DNA of 5,646 bases from a bacterium (GTDB lineage: Bacteria; Krumholzibacteriota; Krumholzibacteriia; LZORAL124-64-63), in NCBI GenBank assembly GCA_030591105.1, contig JAUVBS010000159.1, forward strand, positions 1-5,646, written 5' to 3'. Position 1 is the first letter of the stretch. Every line of letters starts with the position of its first letter. The position numbers were made by a program, and so were the translations under genes. Below the pieces are notes generated by a model. It saw nothing but the letters and a program-made list of their open reading frames with translations. It was not told where the DNA came from and did no database searches. Positions 1 through 5,646 of this stretch are shown in pieces.

Positions 1-2
1 AC

Positions 3-431
3 ACCGACAAGATCCTGAAGACCATGTTCTCTCGCCTGCTGCAGATCGAGGTCGACCCCACCATGGCCGCCAAGCTGAGTGCGGTGATCGATAGCGTTCT
101 GGAGCGAATCGGCGGGAATCTCGATCTGGAAACCGTCCAGGGCCAGAATACCTTTCGGGCTCTGCTCTGCTCGATGGTCGTGCACGGCTGGGGTAACGGT
201 ATGCATCCGTTCCACAATCCGGACGTCAACCAGGATGGCCACCGGCTAGAGGTCCGCGTCAGCAAGGATATCCTGGTGCTCATGCAGGATCTCCAGGCGT
301 TGCGTTATGTCAAGAAGGACGCCGACGGGCGGGTCAACAAAGCCCTTTTCGAACCGGATCAGAACATCCGGGTCCGCCAACAAATCGACGATGTGCTGGC
401 GGAAATTAGCCAGAATAAGTGGGGCAAGTGA
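3..431 (+). CDS. C-terminal part of an unrecognised soluble protein (5' end outside the window)
   Basis: The frame is open from the left edge to a TGA at 429-431, giving 142 visible residues. The first in-frame ATG is at 24-26. It lacks a clear Shine-Dalgarno site and the frame stays open upstream of it, so the gene probably starts before the window. I do not recognise the family. What can be seen is a charged, soluble, mostly helical-looking chain with no signal peptide or membrane segment. It has an aromatic/His/Gly/Asn patch in the middle (VVHGWGNGMHPFHNPDVN, about residues 59-76 of the visible part) followed by a helix-rich, Lys/Arg/Asp/Gln-rich tail ending NKWGK. His and Asp residues in the patch could bind metal or ligand, but that is only a guess. 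It converges on the zinc-ribbon gene, with about 76 bp between the two stops. Codon choice is GC-rich like the rest of the window. I am confident it is coding and have no functional call. Confidence 0.72.
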   Translation, partial: TDKILKTMFSRLLQIEVDPTMAAKLSAVIDSVLERIGGNLDLETVQGQNTFRALLCSMVVHGWGNGMHPFHNPDVNQDGHRLEVRVSKDILVLMQDLQALRYVKKDADGRVNKALFEPDQNIRVRQQIDDVLAEISQNKWGK

Positions 432-507
432 GCGACGGCGTGTTCCGATGGCCTCGAACTCATATCAGTCATGAACAATCCGGTCATGAACGAGATCACC
501 AGCTCGA
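432..507. other. Convergent intergenic spacer, no clear terminator
   Basis: This short spacer lies between two converging stop codons. It contains a 9-bp direct repeat, GTCATGAAC, at 468-476 and 483-491. I see no GC-rich stem followed by a T-run on either strand, so termination here would be Rho-dependent or use a weak structure I cannot identify. Confidence 0.4.
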
Positions 508-1164
508 TCAAAAGACCTTCTTACCGCCGGCGAGGATCTCGTTTAGGGCGTCACGAAAGTGTGTGGTGTCGTTGGCAACTTCCGATCCGATTTTATCCTT
601 GTAGAGTTCCCACGACTTCTTGATCTCGGGACCGAGGGCTTCGAGCAGATTCCCATCGGCCAGAGCCTTGTCACGGGCTGTCTGATTATAAACCATGATG
701 TCTGATACGAGGGCCCGCGCGAGCATCCGCGCCTTGTCGCGGCCCCGGCGTCGCGTGGGACTCGGTGGGTCCTCCAGCGCGACGGCGGTCTCGGTGACCG
801 ACTCGGTCGCTGATTCGGACGCCGATTCAGGCGCCGGTTCGGGCGCCGGTTCTACGGCGGGGTGCGACTCAGCCACGGCCGGCGTCGTGATGAGTTCTTT
901 ATCCACCGCAGCGGCGGCCGGACCATCACCCTCGTCCGGCGCCGGTCCAGCGACCTGCGGCTCAGGCACCGACGACTCGGCTACCGGTGCCTCGGGAGCA
1001 CAGTTCGGTTCGAGTCCGGTCATCGGTTCCGGTGTATCGAGAGCGGCGCCATCGAGCTGAAAAACGGTACTACACTTCGGGCACCGCACGCGGATGACTC
1101 GGGACGGTACCTTGGCGTCTTCCAGCTGATACCGGGTTTGGCAGCCACTGCAGGTTGTGATCAT
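508..1164 (-). CDS. Zinc-ribbon (MJ0042-type) domain protein with disordered linker and C-terminal helical domain
   Basis: The protein is 218 aa and cytoplasmic, with no signal peptide or membrane segment. The first 40 residues form a four-cysteine zinc ribbon: C5-x2-C8 and C28-x2-C31, separated by the Tyr/Lys/Val/Arg stretch typical of the MJ0042 zinc-finger family. Residues about 43-140 are low-complexity Pro/Glu/Ala/Ser (repeated APEP, then SES/TES units), which suggests a flexible linker. Residues about 144-218 are a compact helical segment (ARALVSDIMVYN ... KKVF) resembling a C-terminal region I recall from zinc-ribbon proteins of other GC-rich Gram-negatives; its function is unknown. 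The ATG at 1164 is chosen over an in-frame upstream start at 1272 because AAAGGAG lies 8 nt before it and because it places the first Cys at residue 5, as usual for the family. The gene follows recG on the same strand after 174 bp. It may act as a nucleic-acid or protein-binding adaptor, but the sequence does not show which. Confidence 0.88.
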   Translation of the reverse strand: MITTCSGCQTRYQLEDAKVPSRVIRVRCPKCSTVFQLDGAALDTPEPMTGLEPNCAPEAPVAESSVPEPQVAGPAPDEGDGPAAAAVDKELITTPAVAESHPAVEPAPEPAPESASESATESVTETAVALEDPPSPTRRRGRDKARMLARALVSDIMVYNQTARDKALADGNLLEALGPEIKKSWELYKDKIGSEVANDTTHFRDALNEILAGGKKVF

Positions 1165-1338
1165 GACCCGAGCTCCTTTGTCGTACACGATCGCCCGATC
1201 GGACGGAGGTCGCCAGACGCAAACCGCCAGCGTTGGTGGCAGGTGCCAGCGTGTCGATTCGCCGCGCCGCACCGACCGATACTATTCCTGGATCTCTGAT
1301 CGTCCGCTGGCGACGTTCCTTTAACCCGGATTCTCGAG
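1165..1338. other. Spacer between recG and the zinc-ribbon gene
   Basis: This is 174 bp of non-coding sequence upstream of the zinc-ribbon gene. On the minus strand it holds the RBS and a small hairpin-capable inverted repeat, CGATC-GCCC-GATCG (1188-1201), in what would be the leader. A weak -10-like TAGTAT lies around 1280-1285 on the minus strand, but no matching -35 box sits at 17 bp, so I do not call a promoter. I see no intrinsic terminator after recG. Read-through from recG is therefore possible. Confidence 0.35.
1173..1179 (-). promoter_or_regulatory. Ribosome binding site deciding the zinc-ribbon gene start
   Basis: On the minus strand this reads AAAGGAG, a near-complete match to the anti-SD sequence, with an 8-nt spacer to the ATG at 1164-1162. 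It decides the start against the 36-residue upstream extension, whose composition is unlike the family N-terminus. Confidence 0.8.
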
Positions 1339-3423
1339 CTAGCCCGAAGCGAGAGGTACGATGCGGCCGTAGATCTCGGCGAGCGCCGCGCGCAAGACCT
1401 TTCCGGGCCCGGAATCGAGGCCGGGGTCGTCGCGCATGATGCGTTCGGCTTCTGCGGCACAGAGATCTGTTATCGCGCTGTCGCGCAGCGGGTTGGCTAG
1501 ACGAAAACCCGGCACGCCGTGCTGGCGGACACCCCAGAGATCGCCCGGGCCGCGGCGTCGTAGATCTTCCTCCGCCAAAGCAAACCCATCGCTATGCGAA
1601 GCGAAGAAACGCAACCGATCCAGGGTCTGACCGGGTAGCAGGCGGTCGTGGACAAGGCTGCAGATCGCCCGGGCACCACCGCGTCCGATCCGACCGCGCA
1701 GTTGGTGCAGCTGCGCCAGGCCGAATCGCTCGGGATGGTGGATCACCATCACGTTGGCGTTGGGAACATCGATACCCACTTCCACCACGGTGGTGGCCAC
1801 CAGCAGATCGATCGTGCCGGCGGCGAATTCGGCCATGATCGCACTCTTCTCGCCCGCTTTGAGCCGGCCGTGCAGCAAGGCCACACGATGGTGGGCAAAG
1901 GGGCCGCTGCTCAGATGTTGGAACTCGGCCGTGGCCGCCTTCAGATCCTGGCCGGCGGTCTGTTCGATGACCGGGTAGATGACATACCCCTGCTGACCGC
2001 GCTCCAGGAACGCGAGACACTTCTGGTATACCTGCTGTTCGCGGTCGTCGGACACCAGTTCGGTAGTCACCGGCAACCGGCCTGCGGGCAGCTCTTCAAT
2101 GGTCGACAGGTCCAGGTCGCCGTAGAGAGTGAGCGCCAGGCTACGCGGGATCGGCGTGGCGCTCATGACCAGGACGTGCAGCGGGTCACCGCCATCTGAC
2201 TTGCGCGCCGAACGACCGCGCTGAATCACTCCGAAGCGGTGCTGCTCGTCGACGACCGCCAGGCCGAGATTCGGTAGCTCTACTCGCTCCTCGAGTACGG
2301 CGTGAGTCCCGACGAGCAGGTCCACTTCCCCGCGTCCGGCGGCGGCAAGAATCTCACGCCGTGCCGCCACCCGCGTCCCTCCGGTCAGCGTTTCGACCGT
2401 CACCCCGAGCGGTTCGGCCAACTGCCGCAACGTCTCGCCGTGTTGTTGCGCCAGAACCTCAGTCGGCGCCACGATCATCGCCTGGTAACCTTGTTCGATG
2501 ACGAACAACGTGGCGATCAGAGCCACGATCGTCTTGCCCGATCCGACGTCGCCTTGCAACAGGCGGTGCATCGTCTGCCCCGAACGCAGGTCCGCGAGGA
2601 TCTCGACCAAGACGTGGCGCTGGGCACCGGTCAAAGTGAACGGCAAATCGGCGACTAAACGACTCGTGAGATCGCCCGGCGCGGACAAGACGATACCGGC
2701 GCGCTGGCGGTGCTCGCGCCGGCGCAGCGCCATGGCCAGCTGAACGAGCAGCAACTCTTCGAACACGAGGCGGCGACGGGCTTCCTTGTGGTGGGCGGCG
2801 TCCCGAGGAAAGTGAATGCCAACGAGCGCCTCCGGTCGACCACAGAGACGGTGACGCGTCCGCAGGTCGTCCGGTAGAGTCTCCGGTAACTTCCGCTGTA
2901 TCATCGCAATCGTGTCGTGTACGAGTTTGCGCAGCCAGTGCTGCCCAACACCCTGAGTCAAACCGTAAACCGGTACCAGCCGGCCCGTGTGTAACGTGTC
3001 GCCGCGGGGATCGAGGATCTCGAAGTCGGGGTGGGACATCTGGCGACGCCCGGCGTGCGCGGTGATCACACCGCTGGCCATGACCTGCTGACCGCTGCGG
3101 AACTGCTTGAGTAGGTAACGCTGATTGAACCAGACACAAAAAAGCACGCCGGTCGGATCGGTGATCGCGACGGTCTGGAGGCTGCCGCCACGACGCGTTC
3201 TGCGCTCACCGCAAGTGCGCACCTCACCCAGCACGGTGACCTCGTCACCGGAACGGGCCTGCCCGATGGGAGTGGTGACGGTCCGGTCGAAATAGCGCCG
3301 CGGGTAGTGGCCGAGCAGGTCACCGACGGTCTCGATACCGAGACGCGTCAGAGCCCTGGCACGCACCGGCCCGACCGTCTTGAGAAACTGGACGGAACTG
3401 TCCCACTCGATCGCTGGGGTCAT
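1339..3423 (-). CDS. recG: ATP-dependent DNA helicase RecG
   Basis: RecG is a superfamily 2 helicase that remodels stalled replication forks, R-loops and Holliday junctions. From the ATG at 3423 the protein is 694 aa, the usual family length. Domains in order are a wedge/OB-type DNA-binding region (about residues 10-180, opening with VQFLKTVGPVRARAL), helicase lobe 1, helicase lobe 2 and the C-terminal TRG region. Visible motifs are Walker A GDVGSGKT (291-298), motif Ia APTEVLAQQH (319-328), the RecG-type DEQHRFGV box (392-399), motif III SATPIPRSLAL (421-431), motif V TTVVEVGIDVPNA (544-556), motif VI QLRGRIGRGG (574-583) and the TRG-type RRRGPGDLWGVRQHG (622-636). All catalytic residues are intact and there is no frameshift. 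A GTG at 3483-3481 would add 20 residues unlike other RecGs. Neither start has a strong RBS; I prefer the ATG on family length. It lies 87 bp (27 bp for the GTG start) downstream of the TPR-PpiC gene and is probably cotranscribed with it. Confidence 0.97.
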   Translation of the reverse strand: MTPAIEWDSSVQFLKTVGPVRARALTRLGIETVGDLLGHYPRRYFDRTVTTPIGQARSGDEVTVLGEVRTCGERRTRRGGSLQTVAITDPTGVLFCVWFNQRYLLKQFRSGQQVMASGVITAHAGRRQMSHPDFEILDPRGDTLHTGRLVPVYGLTQGVGQHWLRKLVHDTIAMIQRKLPETLPDDLRTRHRLCGRPEALVGIHFPRDAAHHKEARRRLVFEELLLVQLAMALRRREHRQRAGIVLSAPGDLTSRLVADLPFTLTGAQRHVLVEILADLRSGQTMHRLLQGDVGSGKTIVALIATLFVIEQGYQAMIVAPTEVLAQQHGETLRQLAEPLGVTVETLTGGTRVAARREILAAAGRGEVDLLVGTHAVLEERVELPNLGLAVVDEQHRFGVIQRGRSARKSDGGDPLHVLVMSATPIPRSLALTLYGDLDLSTIEELPAGRLPVTTELVSDDREQQVYQKCLAFLERGQQGYVIYPVIEQTAGQDLKAATAEFQHLSSGPFAHHRVALLHGRLKAGEKSAIMAEFAAGTIDLLVATTVVEVGIDVPNANVMVIHHPERFGLAQLHQLRGRIGRGGARAICSLVHDRLLPGQTLDRLRFFASHSDGFALAEEDLRRRGPGDLWGVRQHGVPGFRLANPLRDSAITDLCAAEAERIMRDDPGLDSGPGKVLRAALAEIYGRIVPLASG

Positions 3424-3510
3424 GAAGCCCGCCGCCGTGGTCCAACAGTGGTGGTCAATCTGGTTCAAATCGGTCTTCGACACAGATTATTCACGAAAGC
3501 CGCAGGCTTG

Positions 3511-5025
3511 TCACTGCAATCGCTTGAACAGATGAAATTGCCCACGCGACTTGACCACAGAACTGACATCGCCGGGCTGCAGTCGTTGGATGGTCGACTG
3601 CAACGGCTCGACCATTTCCGTGGGTACAACCCAGCCGATGTCGCCGCCGCGTACAGCGGCCGACCCGACGGAGTAACGCATGGCCACCTGGGCAAAATCG
3701 ATCCCCGCGGTGAGTTCCGCATCAATCTGTGCGATTACCGTGCTGTCCGCGGTGACGATGTGCAGCAACCGCACCTTGCCAGCCTGACGGGCGGAAACTG
3801 TTTCGCTTTGATTCATTTCGAGACGCGCGAGCCAATTGGCCAGCTTCGGTGACTGTTCCTGTTCTCGGGCCTGCAACTGAGTGACCACCGCAATCGCTTC
3901 GTCGTAGCGTCCGAGCGCTTCGAGTAGTTGTCCCAAAACCACCCTCGCCATCAACAGATCGCTGTCGAGCCTCACCGCCGCGGTAGCCGGTTCGAGAGCG
4001 GCGCCGGTCCGCCCACGCTTCTGCAGGTGAAGCGCGTAGTTGAGGTGACCGAGGGGATCGTTAGGAACCGCGGCCACATACACCTCGAAGTGACCCTCGG
4101 CTTCCTCGATCAACCCGTTGATTTCCAGAAGGTTCGCCAGATTGAAGCGGTGATGCGACAGGGTTGGGTCGAGCTCGACAGCGCGGCGCAGCGCGGTGAG
4201 GGCAGAGTCGTACATATCGGCTGCGAAGTACGCCTCGCCCAGACCGCCGTAGGTAGCTCCGCTCGGGGCGAGTTGAACCGCCCGCCGTCCGAAACCGAGG
4301 GCCACGGCAGGTTCGCCGGCCATAATGCTCAGTTCGCCAGCGATGAGCAGGTCGTCGGCACTCTCTCCGTCGCGCCCGATCCCGTTCAGCCAGTGGTCGC
4401 GCGCCTGCCGCCATAACCCTTTGCGGCGAGCGAGTTCGCTCTGCAGCTTGTGGATCCACCCCTCATCGAGTCCCTGGCGCTGCAAGTGCACGAGCAATCC
4501 GTAGGCCTTGGCGTCTTGACCGCTGTCCATGGCCAAACGCGCCAGCGCCTCGAGAATACCAAGGTGGCTGTCGGACTGCTGAAGACCCGCTTGCCATTGT
4601 GCTTCGGCAGCGACAGCATCTCCGCTGAGCAGCAGCGCCCGGCCGTACCAGTACCGGGCGTCGACATCCTGCGGCGCCTGGGTCACGGCCCGCTGTCCGT
4701 AGAGGATGCCCGCGGGGGCGTCGCCCGCCATCACCGCAATCACCGTCAATGGTACCAGCACCGAGAGTCCTTCGTTGCCGCCCTCGAGGCAACGTAGCAA
4801 TTGAGGATGAGCCGCCGCATAGTTGCGAGCTTGGAACAAACGGGTACCCTCGGCGCACGGGTCGCTGGGTAAGTCTCTATCCGGGTTGTTCGGCGTGTTC
4901 TGTGCCGCCACCGCCAGGCTGCAGCTGAAGACCCATAGCCACAGCAGCACTCCAAACAGACCGAACGCGAACGGGCGCCAGCGCGCGTGTACGGTCAGAA
5001 GCTGTAGTAACGAAGTTTCTCGCAT
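3511..5025 (-). CDS. Exported TPR-repeat protein with C-terminal parvulin-like (PpiC/rotamase) domain
   Basis: The protein is 504 aa. Residues 1-41 form a Sec signal peptide: a basic N-region, a hydrophobic core around 19-38, and a probable signal peptidase I site after AVAA. The Cys at 35 sits in VFSC, a poor lipobox, so a lipoprotein is less likely. Residues about 58-400 are tetratricopeptide repeats. The clearest are at 257-288 (ATYGGLGEAYFAADMYDSAL...), 291-323, 324-356 and 357-390. Residues about 417-504 match the PpiC/parvulin fold: VRLLHIV (His422), DFAQVAMRYS, GGDIGW (460-465), LQPGDVS and FHLFKRL (His498). Compared with PrsA/Pin1, the catalytic Asp/Cys position is Gly454 and the pocket Phe residues are Leu/Ile, so isomerase activity is doubtful. 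The ATG at 5025 is chosen because GGAG lies 8 nt upstream and the signal peptide begins there; a longer in-frame ATG at 5103 would bury it. The likely location is the periplasm, with a protein-binding, chaperone or scaffold role inferred from domains. It is the first gene of the recG cluster. Confidence 0.9.
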   Translation of the reverse strand: MRETSLLQLLTVHARWRPFAFGLFGVLLWLWVFSCSLAVAAQNTPNNPDRDLPSDPCAEGTRLFQARNYAAAHPQLLRCLEGGNEGLSVLVPLTVIAVMAGDAPAGILYGQRAVTQAPQDVDARYWYGRALLLSGDAVAAEAQWQAGLQQSDSHLGILEALARLAMDSGQDAKAYGLLVHLQRQGLDEGWIHKLQSELARRKGLWRQARDHWLNGIGRDGESADDLLIAGELSIMAGEPAVALGFGRRAVQLAPSGATYGGLGEAYFAADMYDSALTALRRAVELDPTLSHHRFNLANLLEINGLIEEAEGHFEVYVAAVPNDPLGHLNYALHLQKRGRTGAALEPATAAVRLDSDLLMARVVLGQLLEALGRYDEAIAVVTQLQAREQEQSPKLANWLARLEMNQSETVSARQAGKVRLLHIVTADSTVIAQIDAELTAGIDFAQVAMRYSVGSAAVRGGDIGWVVPTEMVEPLQSTIQRLQPGDVSSVVKSRGQFHLFKRLQ

Positions 5026-5033
5026 CAGGATGA

Positions 5034-5037
5034 CTCC
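5034..5037 (-). promoter_or_regulatory. Ribosome binding site of the TPR-PpiC gene
   Basis: On the minus strand this reads GGAG (within ACGGAGT), with an 8-nt spacer to the ATG at 5025-5023. It supports the start at the beginning of the signal peptide instead of the upstream ATG at 5103. Confidence 0.65.
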
Positions 5038-5114
5038 GTCAGGCCGGTCCACGTTGCCGACACCTGTGCCCGTTGCCAAATCCCAGGTAAACCCGACGAC
5101 CAAGTCGCCGATAG

Positions 5115-5159
5115 CGGAATGTGGGAACCCGCGGAACCCACCCGGGTTCCCGGATTCCG
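5115..5159. repeat. Interrupted inverted repeat (possible operator or leader hairpin)
   Basis: The arms are CGGAAT (5115-5120) plus GGGAACCC (5123-5130) on the left, and GGGTTCCC (5144-5151) plus ATTCCG (5154-5159) on the right. Fourteen of 16 arm positions are complementary around a 13-nt centre. The centre contains a second copy of GGAACCC (5133-5139), which can pair with the same right arm as a tighter 7-bp stem with an ACCC loop. The two stems are mutually exclusive. There is no following T-run, so it is not a standard intrinsic terminator. It lies 23 bp before the RBS of the response regulator. Confidence 0.7.
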
Positions 5160-5182
5160 GTCATCAGGGGACCGAAACCAGC

Positions 5183-5188
5183 GGGGGA
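5183..5188 (+). promoter_or_regulatory. Ribosome binding site deciding the GTG start of the receiver protein
   Basis: GGGGGA lies 6 nt before the GTG at 5195-5197. It supports a non-ATG start. The nearby ATG at 5188 is in another frame, and the long in-frame extension towards 4823 would overlap the divergent gene and the intergenic region. Confidence 0.6.
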
Positions 5189-5194
5189 TGCATC

Positions 5195-5605
5195 GTGGCC
5201 CAAGAGCGGCGGCCGTATGTCCTGGTAATAGAAGACGACGCCGACCTGAGAAGAATACTCCGTCTGCACCTGACCGCCGAAGGATTCGCGGTCACCGAAG
5301 CGGAGGACGTCGCCGCGGCATTCGCCCATCTACAGAGCGAATTGCCCGACTGCGTAATTCTGGACCTGATCATGCCGGGTATGGACGGTTTCGTATTTCT
5401 GAAACGTCTACGCAGCGTCGAACGCACCTGTGACGTACCGGTCGTCATCCTAACCGCCTCGGAGAACTACCGAGACCGCGCCAAGGGCCGGCAGTACCAG
5501 GCCAACGTTTATCTACGCAAGCCGTGCGACCTCGAGCAACTGACCGTTACCCTGAAACAGCTTTGCCACAACGTGGGCACGACTGAGCCGGACGCGTTAG
5601 CCTAG
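5195..5605 (+). CDS. Stand-alone receiver-domain response regulator (CheY-like)
   Basis: From the GTG at 5195 the protein is 136 aa, almost all of it one receiver domain. The conserved sites are visible: the acidic pair D14/D15 in VLVIEDDADLR, the phospho-acceptor D57 in VILDLIMPGMDGF, T87 in VVILTASE, and K109 followed by P110 in YLRKPCD. The last approximately 20 residues (HNVGTTEPDALA) are a short polar tail. There is no DNA-binding, GGDEF, HD or other output domain, so it should work by protein-protein contact, for example as a phosphorelay intermediate or as a regulator of an enzyme or motor. No histidine kinase is in the window, so its partner is unknown. It is cytoplasmic and divergent from the TPR-PpiC gene. 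The domain call is firm; the pathway is open. Confidence 0.95.
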   Translation: MAQERRPYVLVIEDDADLRRILRLHLTAEGFAVTEAEDVAAAFAHLQSELPDCVILDLIMPGMDGFVFLKRLRSVERTCDVPVVILTASENYRDRAKGRQYQANVYLRKPCDLEQLTVTLKQLCHNVGTTEPDALA

Positions 5606-5646
5606 CCAGCGGCGGACCGGGTCGAGCCAAAAACGGGGCCACAGCC
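5597..5646 (-). CDS. Possible C-terminal end of a minus-strand gene running in from the right
   Basis: On the minus strand an open frame from the right edge reads LWPRFWLDPVRRWLG and ends at TAA (5599-5597). The Trp/Arg/Leu-rich amphipathic tail looks like a natural C-terminus, and the arrangement would give a 9-bp convergent overlap with the receiver gene. Fifteen codons are too few to identify a product, and an open frame this short can occur by chance. Confidence 0.25.
   Translation of the reverse strand, partial: LWPRFWLDPVRRWLG

Larger units (their letters stand above)
5026..5194. promoter_or_regulatory. Divergent intergenic region, presumed promoters for both flanking genes
   Basis: These 169 bp separate two divergent starts, the TPR-PpiC gene (minus) and the receiver protein (plus), so promoters for both are expected here. 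I could not find a convincing sigma-70 -35/-10 pair on either strand. The region contains both RBSs, a 7-bp direct repeat CGTTGCC at 5052-5058 and 5071-5077 (19-bp period, about two helical turns), and a large inverted repeat at 5115-5159 listed separately. Confidence 0.5.

Noticed and set aside
468..491. Direct repeat GTCATGAAC twice as a mobile-element target-site duplication
   Set aside because: Only 6 bp separate the two copies, leaving no room for an element; it is probably chance or a minor local duplication.
695..1060. Plus-strand Ser/Ala/Gly-rich open frame opposite the zinc-ribbon gene
   Set aside because: It is the antisense reading of the Pro/Glu/Ala linker repeats. It has no RBS and no recognisable domain, and the minus-strand frame has a clear family match.
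1165..1272. 36-residue N-terminal extension of the zinc-ribbon protein
   Set aside because: The strong AAAGGAG site and the usual position of the first Cys pair favour the ATG at 1164.
1648..2199. 183-codon plus-strand open frame inside recG
   Set aside because: Antisense shadow of the GC-rich recG frame; the opposite strand holds intact helicase motifs over the same bases.
2459..3139. 226-codon minus-strand open frame overlapping recG in another frame
   Set aside because: Arg/Pro/Ala-rich composition typical of an out-of-frame reading of GC-rich coding DNA; recG is uninterrupted here.
3307..3852. Plus-strand open frame across the recG/TPR-PpiC junction
   Set aside because: It is antisense to both genes, has no RBS and carries no recognisable domain.
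5026..5103. 26-residue N-terminal extension of the TPR-PpiC protein from the ATG at 5103
   Set aside because: It would place the signal peptide internally and lacks a good RBS, whereas the ATG at 5025 has GGAG at 8 nt and starts directly with the signal peptide.
5133..5150. Intrinsic terminator at the GGAACCC/GGGTTCC stem
   Set aside because: There is a 7-bp GC-rich stem but no T-run on either strand, and no gene ends just upstream of it.
4823..5194. 124-codon N-terminal extension of the response regulator
   Set aside because: It overlaps the start of the divergent TPR-PpiC gene and the inverted repeat, has no domain character, and the receiver domain begins right after the GTG at 5195 with its own RBS.

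Overview
The window looks like ordinary chromosome from a GC-rich Gram-negative bacterium. The signs are dense genes, GC-biased third positions, good Shine-Dalgarno sites, a Sec-exported periplasmic protein and a housekeeping recombination helicase. The phylum cannot be fixed from the sequence. The MJ0042-type zinc-ribbon protein with its particular C-terminal helical segment is a type I associate with deltaproteobacterial, acidobacterial and similar lineages, but that is recall and not a search. I see no tRNA, rRNA, CRISPR array, insertion sequence or phage gene.

Layout from left to right. Positions 3-431 (+) hold the 3' end of a soluble protein I do not recognise. It converges across about 76 bp on a minus-strand cluster of three genes. 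In transcription order these are an exported TPR protein ending in a parvulin-like (PpiC) domain (5025-3511), the branched-DNA helicase RecG (start at 3423, or a GTG at 3483, down to 1339), and a small zinc-ribbon protein with a disordered Pro/Glu/Ala linker (1164-508). The first two genes are close enough to share a transcript. The third follows after 174 bp and has its own strong ribosome binding site, so it may be cotranscribed or have its own promoter. Diverging from this cluster is a stand-alone receiver-domain response regulator (5195-5605, +). The 169-bp divergent intergenic region carries a conspicuous interrupted inverted repeat at 5115-5159. A few codons at the right edge may be the tail of another minus-strand gene.

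Functionally the genes do not form one pathway: DNA repair/replication-fork rescue (RecG), envelope protein handling or scaffolding (TPR-PpiC), signalling (receiver), and an uncharacterised cytoplasmic zinc-ribbon protein. The points most worth a second look are the TPR-parvulin architecture, in which the usual acidic or Cys active-site position is glycine, and the inverted repeat between the divergent genes. I found no convincing evidence of a new defence, mobile or biosynthetic system.
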